From contig NZ_AYMR01000007.1 of assembly GCF_000633535.1 (NCBI RefSeq), forward strand, positions 372,001-436,000: a stretch of DNA of 64,000 nucleotides, written 5' to 3'. Origin of the DNA: Leifsonia aquatica H1aii. Its GTDB lineage: Bacteria > Actinomycetota > Actinomycetes > Actinomycetales > Microbacteriaceae. The notes under the pieces are model-generated. The model saw only the letters and a program-made list of their open reading frames with translations, was not told where the DNA came from and searched no databases. Both the position numbers and the translations under genes were made by a program. This document shows positions 23,686-33,420 of the stretch, piece by piece. Within the stretch, counting starts at the first letter, position 1. Every line of letters starts with the position of its first letter.

Positions 23686-24048
23686 GTGAGCACGAAGAAA
23701 GCGGAGAAGGACGCCGAGCGGGCGCTGGTGGCGGCGCGCGCGGCGGTCGACGAGGCGCAGCGCGCCGTGAAGAAGCTGGACAAGCGGTCGAAGAAGGAGG
23801 CGGACGAACTCGCCGCCGCTCTCGAACAGGCCGCGAAGGACGCCAAGAAGGCCGTCAAGCGGGTCGAGAAGACCGCGCGGACCGCCGCCGAGCACGCCCA
23901 GGCCGTCACGGCCGAGGCCACGCCGGTCGCGTCGTCCACGGGCATCCCCACCTTCCACGGCCTGCGCGACCGGGCGAAGGCCCAGGGCATCCAGGGCTAC
24001 TCCCGGATGAACAAGGCGCAGCTGCTGCACGCGCTCGGCGAGGGGTGA
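23686..24048 (+). CDS. Coiled-coil protein with C-terminal Rho-N-like domain
   Basis: 120 residues. Residues 1-75 are an Ala/Lys/Glu-rich helix (AEKDAERALVAARAAVDEAQ and similar), almost certainly a coiled coil, rich in Lys. Residues about 88-118 (FHGLRDRAKAQGIQGYSRMNKAQLLHALG) match the Rho N-terminal/SAP-like nucleic-acid-binding fold. The protein is probably a small nucleoid or RNA-associated factor; exact role unknown. GTG at 23686 has a strong ribosome site GAGGAGGAG. It stands just upstream of the NRPS gene, 44 bp away, on the same strand. Confidence 0.75.
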   Translation: MSTKKAEKDAERALVAARAAVDEAQRAVKKLDKRSKKEADELAAALEQAAKDAKKAVKRVEKTARTAAEHAQAVTAEATPVASSTGIPTFHGLRDRAKAQGIQGYSRMNKAQLLHALGEG

Positions 24049-24078
24049 CCCGTTCACCTACCGGTAACCGTCTCGGCT

Positions 24079-24084
24079 TAGCGT
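24079..24084 (+). promoter_or_regulatory. -10 hexamer TAGCGT before the Pls/PosA-type gene
   Basis: TAGCGT with 8 nt to the GTG at 24093, consistent with a leaderless or near-leaderless transcript of the NRPS-peptidase pair. Confidence 0.4.
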
Positions 24085-24092
24085 GAAACCCC

Positions 24093-27000
24093 GTGACTGA
24101 GCCCGACGGAACACCCGCGCCCGGACTGCTGCTGCGCTCGGCCGACGCCCCCGCCCCGCGCACCCTCGTGGACATCCTGCGCGAGACCGTCGCGCGCCAC
24201 CCGGAGGCGTCCGCGATCGAGGACGCCCGCGGTGCGCTGAGCTATCGCGAGCTCCTGGCCATCGTGCTCGCCGGTGCGGAGCGGCTGCGGCTCGCGGGTG
24301 TGCGCCCCGGCGACCGCGTCGGTGTGCGGATGACCTCCGGCACACGGGAGCTCTACCTGGCGATCCTCTCCGTGCTCGCCGCGCGGGCGGCCTACGTGCC
24401 CGTGGACGCGGACGACCCGCAGGAGCGGGCGGACCTGGTGTTCGGCGAAGCGGCCGTGCGCGGGGTGATCGGCGATGCGGGCTACCGTCCCGCGTCGGCC
24501 GGCGGCGAGGACACCGCCCTGTTCGGTGCGGCAGCCCCGCATCCCAGCACCTCGGCCGTCCCGATCGTCGACCCTCCGGTGCCGGAGGACGACGCCTGGA
24601 TCATCTTCACCTCCGGCTCGACCGGGACGCCGAAGGGCGTGGCCGTGCGGCACCGCTCCGCGGCGGCGTTCGTGGACGCGGAGGCGCGCATCTTCCTGCG
24701 CGACGAGCCGCTCGGCGCCCAGGACCGCGTGCTGGCCGGGCTCTCGGTCGCGTTCGACGCCTCGTGCGAGGAGATGTGGCTCGCGTGGGGCCACGGCGCC
24801 TGCCTGGTCCCCGCGCCGCGCTCGCTGGTGCGGACCGGGATGGACCTCGGCCCCTGGCTGGAGGCGCACCGGATCACCGTCGTCTCGACCGTGCCGACGC
24901 TCGCGGCCCTCTGGCCGCCGGAGGCGCTCGACAATGTCCGCCTGCTGATCTTCGGCGGCGAGTCCTGCCCGCCCGAGCTGGTCAACCGGCTGGCGGTGGA
25001 GGGGCGCGAGGTCTGGAACACCTACGGGCCGACCGAGGCGACGGTGGTCGCCTGCGGCACCGCGCTGACCGCCGGGGAACCCGTCCGCATCGGGCTCCCG
25101 CTCGATGGCTGGGATCTCGCCGTGGTGGACACCGACGGACGCCCGGTGGGCGACGGCGAGAGCGGGGAGCTCGTGATCGGCGGCGTCGGACTCGCCCGTT
25201 ACCTCGACCCGGCGAAGGACGCCGAGAAGTACGCGCCGATGCCGACGCTGGGGTGGGAGCGCGCCTACCGCAGCGGCGACCTCGTGCGCTTCGACCGGGA
25301 CGGCCTGTTCTACCAGGGCCGTGCGGACGACCAGGTGAAGGTCGGCGGCCGGCGTATCGAGCTCGGCGAGGTGGAGGCGGCGCTGCAGGCGTTGCCCGGC
25401 GTCTCGGGTGCCGCCGCGGCGGTGCGGAAGAGCGCCGCGGGCAACGACATCCTCGTCGGCTATCTCGCCGTCCCGGAGCGCGAGGCGTTCGACCGCTCCG
25501 CGTCCCTCGCCCAGCTGCGGGAGGAGCTGCCCGCCGCCCTGGTGCCCCTGCTCGCCGTGGTCGACGAGCTCCCGGTGCGCACCTCCGGGAAGGTCGATCG
25601 CGCGGCGTTGCCCTGGCCGCTCGACGCCGACGACGACGGGCTGTCGGCGACGACCGACGACCCGGTGGCCGAACGGCTCGCCGCCGATTGGCGCAGCGTG
25701 CTGGGACTGCCCGTCACCGGCCCCGATGACAACTTCTTCGACCTCGGCGGCGGCTCGCTGGCCGCCGCGCAGCTGGTGTCCCTGGTGCGCCGGCGCCACC
25801 CGGACATCAGCGTGGCGGACATCTACGCGCACCCCCGGTTCGGAGCGATGACGCAGGCCCTGGCCGAGAGCTCCCCCTCCCCCTCCGCGGCCTCGACCCA
25901 TGTGGTCCCCCGCACCCCACGCCGGATGCAGGTGCTGCAGACCGTCCTCGGCCTGCCGCTGTTCATCCTGAACGGGATGCGCTGGCTGGTCTACCTGCTG
26001 ACGGCCTCGGCGATCCTCCGGCCGTTCGGCGGCTTCGATGCGCTGCCCGAGGTCGACCTGGTCTGGCTGATCGTGGGACTGGTCGTGTTCGTCACGCCGT
26101 GGGGCCGCATGGCGATCTCGGTGGTCGCGGCCCGGCTGCTGCTCGCCGGGGTCGCGCCGGGCGACTACCCGCGCGGAGGCGGCGTGCACCTGCGGCTCTG
26201 GCTGGCGGAGCAGGTCGCCCACCAGGTGGGCGCCGCGAGCCTCGCCGGTGCGCCGTGGATCAGTTACTACGCCCGCGCGCTCGGCGCGACGATCGGACCG
26301 GGAGTGGACCTCCACACGCTTCCGCCGGTGACGGGGATGCTGCGGATCGGTGCGGGCGCCTCCATCGAGCCGGAAGTGGACCTGGCCGGGTACTGGATCG
26401 ACGGCGACCTGGTGCGCATCGGCGAGGTGCGCATCGGTGCCGGCAGCTCGGTCGGTGCGCGCAGCTCGCTGATGCCCGGCGCCAAGGTCGGCCGGAACGC
26501 CAGCGTGGCCCCGGGCTCCGCCGTGTTCGGGCGCGTCCCGGCCGGCCAGCGCTGGGCCGGCTCCCCCGCCGTGCGGGTCGGCCGGTCGCACGAGTGGTGG
26601 CCCGAGGTGCGACCGCAGCGCCGCACCCGATGGGTGTTCGCGTACGCCGCCGCGTCCCTCGCGGTGTCCCTCGTCCCCGTCATCGGCTTCGCCGTCGGCG
26701 GACTGGTGCTCGCCGCCGCGGTGCGAGGCGCCTCCGGGCTCGGGGACGCCGCCGGTCGCGCCTTCGCCGCGCTCGTCCCCGGGACGCTGGTCGCCGGGAT
26801 CGTGCTCGCCGGGCTGGTCGTCGTCCTGGTGCGCCTCCTGGGGCTCGGCGTGACGGAGGGCGTGCACCCGGTGCGCAGCCGGATCGGCTGGCAGGTATGG
26901 TCGATCGAGCGGCTGCTGGACCTCTCGCGCACGGTGCTGTTCCCGCTGTACGCCAGCCTGTTCACCCCGGTCTGGCTGCGGTTGCTGGGCGCGCGGGTCG

Positions 27001-28046
27001 GTCGCGACGTCGAGGCGTCGACCGTGCTGCTGCTCCCGTCGATGACGCAGATCCGCGACGGCGCCTTCCTGGCGGACGACACGCTCGTCGCCTCGTACGA
27101 GCTCGGCGGCGGCTACGTGCGGGTCGCCCGGGTGGAGATCGGCGAGCGTGCGTTCCTCGGCAACTCCGGTATGGCGGGAGCGGGCAACCGCGTGCCGCGC
27201 GACGGCCTGGTCGCTGTGCTGTCGTTCGCACCGCGCAAGGCGAAGGCGGGCTCGTCGTGGCTGGGCTCGCCGCCGGTCCGGCTCCGCCGCCAGACCCAGG
27301 AGGCGGACCTCTCGCGGACCTACGCCCCCTCGGCCGGCCTGCGGGTCGCGCGGGCGACCTGGGAGCTGCTGAGGATCATCCCGGTGTTCGTCACCTGCGC
27401 GATCGGGCTGGGCGTGCTCCTCGTGCTCGCGCTCGCCCTCCAGGACTGGGGCGTCGGCTGGGCGATCCTGATCAGCGGGCCCGTGCTCCTGGCGGCGGGA
27501 GCCGTCGCCGCCGCGATCAGCACGGCCGCGAAGTGGATCCTGATCGGTCGCCTGCGTGCCGGTGAGCACCCGCTGTGGTCGTCCTTCGTCTGGCGCAGCG
27601 AGGTCTCCGACACCTTCACCGAGATGGTGGCCGCGCCGTGGTTCGCCTGGTCCGCGGCCGGGACGCCCGCGCTGGTGTGGTGGCTGCGCAGTCTCGGTGC
27701 CCGGATCGGTCACGGCGTCTGGATCGACAGCTACTGGCTCCCGGAGGCGGATCTGGTCGAACTGGGCGACGCGACGACCGTGAACCGGGGTTGCGTCGTG
27801 CAGACGCACCTGTTCCATGATCGAATCATGAGCATGGACACGGTCACGATCGAACGCGGAGGCACGCTCGGCCCGCACAGCGTCATCCTCCCCGCCGCCG
27901 CGATCGGGGCCGATGCGACGGTCGGGCCGGCCTCCCTCGTGATGCGCGGCGAGAGCGTGCCCGACGGCAGCCGGTGGAGCGGCAACCCGATCGGTCCCTG
28001 GCGCGAGGTCGTGGTCCGCGAGTACCAGAAGCGGGCGGCCCGATGA
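24093..28046 (+). CDS. Pls/PosA-type membrane NRPS (A-T-TM-hexapeptide-like)
   Basis: 1317 residues, practically the size of Streptomyces epsilon-poly-L-lysine synthetase (about 1319). Order: adenylation domain 1-520 (TSGSTGTPKG near 172, YGPTEATVV near 311, GRADDQVKVGGRRIELGEVE near 410, RTSGKVDRAALP near 498); carrier domain with DNFFDLGGGS and the phosphopantetheine Ser near 555; then alternating transmembrane pairs and three tandem acetyltransferase-like (left-handed beta-helix) domains. There is no condensation or thioesterase domain. By-eye alignment to PheA gives pocket residues D-A-E-S-I-G-T-V-V-K, near published lysine codes, so an amide-linked polymer of lysine or another basic amino acid is suggested. 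Stop overlaps the next start (ATGA). GTG start follows TAGCGT. Confidence 0.85.
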   Translation: MTEPDGTPAPGLLLRSADAPAPRTLVDILRETVARHPEASAIEDARGALSYRELLAIVLAGAERLRLAGVRPGDRVGVRMTSGTRELYLAILSVLAARAAYVPVDADDPQERADLVFGEAAVRGVIGDAGYRPASAGGEDTALFGAAAPHPSTSAVPIVDPPVPEDDAWIIFTSGSTGTPKGVAVRHRSAAAFVDAEARIFLRDEPLGAQDRVLAGLSVAFDASCEEMWLAWGHGACLVPAPRSLVRTGMDLGPWLEAHRITVVSTVPTLAALWPPEALDNVRLLIFGGESCPPELVNRLAVEGREVWNTYGPTEATVVACGTALTAGEPVRIGLPLDGWDLAVVDTDGRPVGDGESGELVIGGVGLARYLDPAKDAEKYAPMPTLGWERAYRSGDLVRFDRDGLFYQGRADDQVKVGGRRIELGEVEAALQALPGVSGAAAAVRKSAAGNDILVGYLAVPEREAFDRSASLAQLREELPAALVPLLAVVDELPVRTSGKVDRAALPWPLDADDDGLSATTDDPVAERLAADWRSVLGLPVTGPDDNFFDLGGGSLAAAQLVSLVRRRHPDISVADIYAHPRFGAMTQALAESSPSPSAASTHVVPRTPRRMQVLQTVLGLPLFILNGMRWLVYLLTASAILRPFGGFDALPEVDLVWLIVGLVVFVTPWGRMAISVVAARLLLAGVAPGDYPRGGGVHLRLWLAEQVAHQVGAASLAGAPWISYYARALGATIGPGVDLHTLPPVTGMLRIGAGASIEPEVDLAGYWIDGDLVRIGEVRIGAGSSVGARSSLMPGAKVGRNASVAPGSAVFGRVPAGQRWAGSPAVRVGRSHEWWPEVRPQRRTRWVFAYAAASLAVSLVPVIGFAVGGLVLAAAVRGASGLGDAAGRAFAALVPGTLVAGIVLAGLVVVLVRLLGLGVTEGVHPVRSRIGWQVWSIERLLDLSRTVLFPLYASLFTPVWLRLLGARVGRDVEASTVLLLPSMTQIRDGAFLADDTLVASYELGGGYVRVARVEIGERAFLGNSGMAGAGNRVPRDGLVAVLSFAPRKAKAGSSWLGSPPVRLRRQTQEADLSRTYAPSAGLRVARATWELLRIIPVFVTCAIGLGVLLVLALALQDWGVGWAILISGPVLLAAGAVAAAISTAAKWILIGRLRAGEHPLWSSFVWRSEVSDTFTEMVAAPWFAWSAAGTPALVWWLRSLGARIGHGVWIDSYWLPEADLVELGDATTVNRGCVVQTHLFHDRIMSMDTVTIERGGTLGPHSVILPAAAIGADATVGPASLVMRGESVPDGSRWSGNPIGPWREVVVREYQKRAAR

Positions 28047-29359
28047 TCGGCGCGCCCGTCGAGACGGCCGCGCACAGCTACCTCCCCCGATCCGGGACGG
28101 ACGACTACGCCGTGCTGCGCTACGACCTGACCCTCGACTACCGGGTGGCGACCAACCGGTTGGATGCGACCGCCGTGATCACCGGACGGGCCAACACGGT
28201 GCTGACCGCGATCGTGCTCGACCTCGTCCATCTGCGCGCCAAGAAGGTGCGCCTCGCGGGCGAGAAGCGCACCAAGCACACGCAGAACGCCACGCACCTG
28301 CGGATCTCCCCCGGCACGCCGATCGCCGCGGGCGCGGAGTTCACGGTCGAGATCGCCTACGACGGGTCCCCGACCCCGCGGCGCACGCGCTGGGGGACGC
28401 TGGGCTGGGAGGAGCTGACGGACGGCGTGATCGTCGCGTCGCAGCCCTCCGGGGCGCCGACCTGGTTCCCGTGCAACGACCGTCCCTCCGACAAGGCCGC
28501 CTACCGCATCCGCGTCACCACCGAGCAGGCCTACACCGTGCTCGCAACCGGGGAACTGGTCGAGCACCGGGTCGCCGCGGGCCGCGGCAGCTGGCTGTTC
28601 GAGCGGGACGAGCCGACCGCGACCTACCTCGCCGCCGTGCAGATCGGCCGCTACGCGCTGGAGCCCCGCCGCTCGGGCGGCGTGGAGGTGGTGCTCGCCT
28701 ACCCGCCCGCGCTGACCAAGCGGGTGCTGGCCGACTTCGCGCCGCTCGGGCGGATGCTGGAGTGCTTCCAGGAGCGGTTCGGGCCGTATCCGTTCCCGTC
28801 GTACACCGTGGTCGTGACCGAGGACCCGCTGGAGATCCCGCTGGAGTCGCAGGCGATGGCGACCTTCGGCGAATCCCACGTGGACGGCCGGGGCGGCTCG
28901 GAACGTCTGATCGCCCACGAGCTGGCCCACCAGTGGTTCGGCAACAGCGTCGGGCTCGCCGGCTGGCGGGACATCTGGTTGAACGAAGGATTCGCCTGCT
29001 ACGCGGAATGGATCTGGTCGGAGTCCTCCGGGGGTCCGTCGGCGAACACGCTCGCTCGCACCCACCACGCGCTGCTCCGTATGAAGCCGCACGACCTCGT
29101 CCTGGCGGATCCGGGGCCGGACACCATGTTCGACGACCGGGTCTACAAGCGCGGCGCCTGCACCCTGCACGCCCTGCGCAACCGGATCGGCGACGACCGC
29201 TTCTTCTCTCTCCTGCGCGACTGGAGCGCGGCGTACCAATTCGGCACCGTGGACACCGCGGAGTTCGAGACGTTCGCCGCCGGATACGCCGACGAACCGC
29301 TCGACGACTTCTTCGACGCCTGGCTGCGCGGGACCCGGCTGCCGTCGCTCTCCGCCTGA
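28043..29359 (+). CDS. M1 family zinc metallopeptidase
   Basis: 438 residues, a short M1 peptidase (aminopeptidase N fold without the long C-terminal domain). The zinc motif HELAHQWFGN lies near 292, with the third ligand Glu 18 residues later in WLNEGFACYAEW. The exopeptidase GxMEN motif is degenerate: LESQAMATFG. No signal peptide, so cytoplasmic or exported otherwise. ATG at 28043 overlaps the NRPS stop by 4 nt, so translation is coupled. In Pls-type clusters a linked metallopeptidase may degrade the polymer and protect the producer; this is inference. The gene ends before a strong hairpin. Confidence 0.9.
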   Translation: MIGAPVETAAHSYLPRSGTDDYAVLRYDLTLDYRVATNRLDATAVITGRANTVLTAIVLDLVHLRAKKVRLAGEKRTKHTQNATHLRISPGTPIAAGAEFTVEIAYDGSPTPRRTRWGTLGWEELTDGVIVASQPSGAPTWFPCNDRPSDKAAYRIRVTTEQAYTVLATGELVEHRVAAGRGSWLFERDEPTATYLAAVQIGRYALEPRRSGGVEVVLAYPPALTKRVLADFAPLGRMLECFQERFGPYPFPSYTVVVTEDPLEIPLESQAMATFGESHVDGRGGSERLIAHELAHQWFGNSVGLAGWRDIWLNEGFACYAEWIWSESSGGPSANTLARTHHALLRMKPHDLVLADPGPDTMFDDRVYKRGACTLHALRNRIGDDRFFSLLRDWSAAYQFGTVDTAEFETFAAGYADEPLDDFFDAWLRGTRLPSLSA

Positions 29360-29365
29360 AGCGTC

Positions 29366-29397
29366 GGCCCGGAGGGCGACCGGTCGCCGACCGGGCC
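29366..29397. terminator. Bidirectional hairpin after the M1 peptidase gene
   Basis: Outer stem GGCCCGG (29366-29372) with CCGGGCC (29391-29397); inner perfect palindrome GGCGACCGGTCGCC (29375-29388). It lies between convergent genes. Confidence 0.65.
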
Positions 29398-29405
29398 GCG
29401 TACGC

Positions 29406-30383
29406 CTACGGCTTCAGCAGTACCTTGCCGACCCGGCCCTGGCGGTCGCTGGCGTGCACGGCGTCGTGGATGTCGTCCAGCACGTACACCCCGGCGACCG
29501 GAAGGGTGATCCCGCCGGAGACGGCGGCCGTGATCAGCTCGCCGAACAGCGCGTTGCGCTTGTCGGCGGGCATGGCGGCGCTCACCTTGCTGCCCCAGAA
29601 CCCCTTCACGGTGGCCTGCTTGAAGATGACGTCGCCCGACGAGATCGACATCGTGTCGGAGGCCATCGCACCGAAAGAGACGAGCGTGCCGCCCTCGACG
29701 AGCAGGTGCAGCAGGTCGCCGCTGGACTCGCCGCCCACGGAGTCGACGGCGGCCGCGATCGGAGCGCCACCGGTGAGATCGGCGACGTGGCTGCGCCAAT
29801 CGTCGTGACCGGTCGCGACCACGTTGCCGATGCCCGCCTCGGCGAGCACCTTCACGTCGGCCTCCCGCCGCACCAGCCCGATGACGTTGACGCCCCGCGT
29901 GGCGGCGAACTGGGCGAGCAGGCGGCCGACGGCTCCGTTCGCGGCGTTCTGGATGATCCAGTCGCCCGCCTCGACCTCGAGGAAGTCGAGCAGGCTGAGC
30001 GCGCTGAACGGCATCGCCACGAGCTGGGCGGCCGTCTCGTCGCTCAGGGCGTCGGGCACGGGGATGAGTCCCGCGGCCTTCGCCACGAAGTACTCGCTCC
30101 ACACGCCGAAGGTGCCTCCGGTGACGACGCGCTGGCCCACCGCCGGCGATTCGACGCCCTCGCCGAGCGCGTCCACGATGCCGACGGCCTCGGTCCCCGC
30201 CTGGGCGGGCAGCTCCGGCTTGTAGCCGTAGGTGCCGCGGGCGGTCCAGAGATCGTGGTTGTGGATGGGCGAGAGCACGGTCCGGACGCGGACCTGCCCG
30301 GGCCCCGGTTCCGGGAGCGGTCGCTCCTCCACACCCAGGACCCGGGCAGGGTCACCGAATTCGTGCTGGACGAGAGCGCGCAT
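29406..30383 (-). CDS. Zinc-type alcohol dehydrogenase / quinone oxidoreductase family protein
   Basis: 325 residues, medium-chain dehydrogenase/reductase. N-terminal catalytic half: MRALVQHEFGDPARVLGVEERPLPEPGPGQV, then VLSPIHNHDLWTARGTYGYKP and QAGTEAVGIVDALGEGV. Nucleotide-binding Rossmann region: QNAANGAVGRLLAQFAATRGVNVIGLV, near residues 142-170. Structural zinc Cys ligands are absent, as in quinone oxidoreductases that use NADPH. The substrate is unknown. ATG at 30383 is the obvious start. Located 69 bp downstream of the siderophore lipoprotein gene on the same strand, so read-through is possible. Confidence 0.85.
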   Translation of the reverse strand: MRALVQHEFGDPARVLGVEERPLPEPGPGQVRVRTVLSPIHNHDLWTARGTYGYKPELPAQAGTEAVGIVDALGEGVESPAVGQRVVTGGTFGVWSEYFVAKAAGLIPVPDALSDETAAQLVAMPFSALSLLDFLEVEAGDWIIQNAANGAVGRLLAQFAATRGVNVIGLVRREADVKVLAEAGIGNVVATGHDDWRSHVADLTGGAPIAAAVDSVGGESSGDLLHLLVEGGTLVSFGAMASDTMSISSGDVIFKQATVKGFWGSKVSAAMPADKRNALFGELITAAVSGGITLPVAGVYVLDDIHDAVHASDRQGRVGKVLLKP

Positions 30384-30452
30384 GGAAGCTCCTTGGCTCG
30401 GAGGGACAGGGTCCTCTCCAGCCTAGGCCGCGCGCGCCGTGCGTCCGCTGGG

Positions 30453-31439
30453 CTACTTGAACGTCTTCAGGTTCTTCTCGATCGCGTCGATGACCCCGAG
30501 GGCGTCGGAGTACGAACCGGGCAGGAAGTCGGGGGTTCCGACCGCGTGACCTCCGGCGACGGCCGGGAGGTCCTGGTAGCTCTGCAGCGCGAACAGCTTG
30601 TCGATGTTGTTGGCGGGGGTGCCGTCGTTGTTGGTGTAGTAGATCAGCGCGTCCGCGTCGCTGAGCAGGCCGGTCTTCTCGTACGACACCGACTGGTTGT
30701 CGCCGGCCTTGGTCCCTGCCGTGGCGGAGGCGAACTGCGCGCCGAGCTGCTTCAGGATGGCGCCCACCGGTGACGTGTCGCTGTAGATCCAGTAGTTGCC
30801 GGCGTCGAAGCCGCCCTGGATGACATCCCACTTCACGGTCGCGAGCTGACCCGCGTAGGCGGACGAGACGGAGGCCACCCGGTCGTCGTACGTCTTCTTG
30901 AGGGCCTCGTACCGGGACCGGGTGTTGGCGAAGTCGGCCGTGTACTTGGGGTAGTCCTGCCAGGTGGAGTCGTCGTCGAACGGCGCGAACGCCGTCGGGG
31001 CGATGGCGGAGAGCTTCGCGTACGCGTCCTTGAGGTACGGCACGTCGACGCCCACGATCAGGTCGGGCTTGAGGGCGGCGATCTTCTCGAAGTCGATCGT
31101 GCCCGCGTCGGTGACCTTCTCGGTCTTCTTCCAGTCGGCGAGGTAGCGCGCCGGGACGTACTGCTCGCCGCCGTTGTCGACGCCGACCGGGGCGACGTCG
31201 AAGTCGAGGAGCGATTCCGTGGTCCAGGCGTGCACCGAGACGATGCGCTTGGGGTGGGACGGGACCGTCACGGTCCCCTCGGGCGTGGACACGCTGCGGG
31301 TGTCCGTGCCGCCGGAGCCGCTGCCGGAGTCGCCGGTGGCGGGCGCGCTGCAGGCGGCCAGGGCGAGCGCGAGGGCGGCGCCCGTCAGGGCGAGCGCCGC
31401 GCGGCGGAGGCGTGGACGACGGGAGGCGAGGTGGGTCAT
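30453..31439 (-). CDS. Siderophore ABC transporter substrate-binding lipoprotein
   Basis: 328 residues, last gene of a four-gene importer operon. The N-terminus is a lipoprotein signal with lipobox LAAC (Cys at about 30), so it is anchored in the outer face of the membrane. A Ser/Gly/Thr linker is followed by the periplasmic-binding-protein class III core: [34 protein letters not shown]. It would bind a ferric siderophore, perhaps hydroxamate or catecholate, and pass it to the FecCD-type permeases. ATG at 31439 overlaps the ATPase stop (ATGA), indicating coupled translation. Confidence 0.9.
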   Translation of the reverse strand: MTHLASRRPRLRRAALALTGAALALALAACSAPATGDSGSGSGGTDTRSVSTPEGTVTVPSHPKRIVSVHAWTTESLLDFDVAPVGVDNGGEQYVPARYLADWKKTEKVTDAGTIDFEKIAALKPDLIVGVDVPYLKDAYAKLSAIAPTAFAPFDDDSTWQDYPKYTADFANTRSRYEALKKTYDDRVASVSSAYAGQLATVKWDVIQGGFDAGNYWIYSDTSPVGAILKQLGAQFASATAGTKAGDNQSVSYEKTGLLSDADALIYYTNNDGTPANNIDKLFALQSYQDLPAVAGGHAVGTPDFLPGSYSDALGVIDAIEKNLKTFK

Positions 31440-32353
31440 GTGTCCTTCGTTCGATCGGTGGTGCGGGCGGGGGTGGGGGAAAGAGAGCTGGGCGGCGGCG
31501 TCGGCGGCGCGACGGCGAACACGCTGCCGGGCGCGCCGAGCGGCACGACCAGCGGGGTGCCCGAGATCGGATCGGGCAGCACGTGCGCCGGCAGTCCGAA
31601 GACCTCGTGGACGAGTTCGGCGGTCACGACGTCGGCCGGAACGCCCTCGGCGACGATGCGGCCCTCGTTCATCGCGATGATGTGCGTGGCATACCGACTC
31701 GCCTGATTGAGGTCGTGCAGCACCGCGACGAGGGTGCGGCCCTCCCGGTTGAGGGTGCGGAAGAGCTCGAGCAGCTCGAACTGGTGGGCGATGTCGAGGA
31801 ACGTCGTCGGCTCGTCCAGCAGCAGGATGCCGGTCTCCTGCGCGAGGGCGAGGGCCACCCAGACCCGCTGGCGCTGCCCGCCGGAGAGCTCGTCGACCCG
31901 GCGGCCGGAGAGCTCCGCGATCCCGGTCGCCGCCAGCGCGGCGGCGACGGCGGCCTCGTCTGCCCGGCTCCAGGTCCGGAAGGCGCTCTGGTGGGGATGC
32001 CTCCCGCGTGCGACGAGGTCGGCCACGGTGATGCCGTCGGGCGCGAGGGAGGTCTGCGGCAGCAGTCCGAGGCGGCGCGCGACCTCTTTGGTCCGGAGGC
32101 CGTGGATGTCGCGGCCGTCGAGCAGCACCTGCCCGGTCGACGGCTTCAGCAGGCGGGCGAGACCGCGCAGCAGGGTCGACTTGCCGCAGGCGTTCGGCCC
32201 GACGATGACCGTGAACGAGCCGTCCGGGATCTCGACGTCGAGCCGGTCCGAGATCGTTCGGCCGTCGTAGCCCAGTGTCGCGCCGCTCACGGCCAGGGGC
32301 GGCGTCGGCCCCGCGGTCGGCGGCACGGGGGCGGTGGAGGCGGTCGTGGTCAT
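31436..32353 (-). CDS. Siderophore ABC importer ATPase (FepC-like)
   Basis: 305 residues. Walker [10 protein letters not shown] near 52, Q-loop LLPQTSL near 98, signature [17 protein letters not shown] near 156, Walker [13 protein letters not shown] near 178, H-loop VLHDLNQ near 213. It powers uptake through the two FecCD-type permeases encoded upstream. C-terminus has a Thr/Pro-rich tail ([18 protein letters not shown]) of no known role. ATG at 32353 overlaps the preceding permease stop by 4 nt. Confidence 0.9.
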   Translation of the reverse strand: MTTTASTAPVPPTAGPTPPLAVSGATLGYDGRTISDRLDVEIPDGSFTVIVGPNACGKSTLLRGLARLLKPSTGQVLLDGRDIHGLRTKEVARRLGLLPQTSLAPDGITVADLVARGRHPHQSAFRTWSRADEAAVAAALAATGIAELSGRRVDELSGGQRQRVWVALALAQETGILLLDEPTTFLDIAHQFELLELFRTLNREGRTLVAVLHDLNQASRYATHIIAMNEGRIVAEGVPADVVTAELVHEVFGLPAHVLPDPISGTPLVVPLGAPGSVFAVAPPTPPPSSLSPTPARTTDRTKDT

Positions 32354-33420
32354 CGGCGTCGCCCTTCTGCGATCAGGAGCCAGACGAAGTAGCCGCCGCC
32401 CAGCACGACGGTGACGAGCCCGACCGGGACGGCGCTGGGCAGCGCGTGCTGCGCGATCCAGTCCGCAGCGAGCAGAAGGACGGCGCCGGTCGCCGCCGAG
32501 ACACCCAGAGTGACGCCGGCCGTGCCGGCGAGGCGGCGCGCGATCTGCGGTGCGCTGAGCGCGATGAACGCGATCGGTCCGGCGAGGGAGGTGACGGTCG
32601 CACTGAGCGCGACGCCGACGATCGTCGCCGCCAGGCGCGTGCGCTCCACCGGGACGCCCAGCTGGGCCCCCGCGTCGTCGCCGAGCTCCAGGATCCCGAG
32701 CCCGCGGGCGAGCGCCGCAGCGCACGGGAACAGCACCAGGAAGACGCCGCCGGCGAGCAGCAGCTGCGTGTAGCTCGCGCTGTCGAGCGAGCCGGCGCCC
32801 CAGAACGCCGCCCCGATGGCCGACATCGTGTCGGTGTGCAGCAGCATCCACGTGTTGACGCTGGTCAGCATGGCCGTCACGCCGATGCCGACCACGATCA
32901 GCCGGAACCCCTGCATCCCGCGGCGGTAGGCCAGCGCATAGACGACGCCCGCGGTCGCGAGGCCCCCCGCGATCGCTCCCCCGGTGACGGCGAGCGAGGA
33001 CCCGGCGTGGAACCCGAGGAGGACGATCAGCGCGCCGGTGTACGCGCCGGTGTCGAAGCCGATGATGTCCGGGCTGCCGAGCGGGTTGCGGGTGAGCGAC
33101 TGGAAGATCGAGCCGGCCGCGCCGAGCGCCAGGCCGAACAGGCCGGCCAGGAGCACGCGGGGCAGCCGCCACTCGACCACGATCGTGTGCACGATCCCCG
33201 TCTCGCGCCCGCTCAGCGCACCGACGACCTGGTCGAGGCCGAGCGCGTACGAGCCGGTCGCGAGAGAGACGAGCCCGATGGCGACCGCGACGGCGGTCAG
33301 GACGAGGACGGTCACGACCGTGCGCCGCGGCAGCCGGAACGACGTCCGGCGCCGTCGGACCACGACCTGCGCGCCGCCGAAGTCCACCGTCGCTCCGCCG
33401 GTCGCCCGCGTTCCGCTCAC
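32350..33420 (-). CDS. FecCD-family siderophore permease (second)
   Basis: 356 residues, about ten membrane helices. Diagnostic FecCD motifs: [24 protein letters not shown] near 95, [18 protein letters not shown] near 121, and [17 protein letters not shown] near 286. It pairs with the next permease to form the translocation pore of a BtuC/FepD-type importer. GTG at 33420 overlaps the stop of the upstream permease (GTGA), and its own stop overlaps the ATPase start. All four genes are thus a tightly coupled operon. Confidence 0.9.
   Translation of the reverse strand: MSGTRATGGATVDFGGAQVVVRRRRTSFRLPRRTVVTVLVLTAVAVAIGLVSLATGSYALGLDQVVGALSGRETGIVHTIVVEWRLPRVLLAGLFGLALGAAGSIFQSLTRNPLGSPDIIGFDTGAYTGALIVLLGFHAGSSLAVTGGAIAGGLATAGVVYALAYRRGMQGFRLIVVGIGVTAMLTSVNTWMLLHTDTMSAIGAAFWGAGSLDSASYTQLLLAGGVFLVLFPCAAALARGLGILELGDDAGAQLGVPVERTRLAATIVGVALSATVTSLAGPIAFIALSAPQIARRLAGTAGVTLGVSAATGAVLLLAADWIAQHALPSAVPVGLVTVVLGGGYFVWLLIAEGRRR

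Noticed and set aside
26267-27082. Minus-strand Ser/Thr-rich frame within the NRPS gene
   Set aside because: Shadow of the NRPS membrane domains; low complexity and no start signal.
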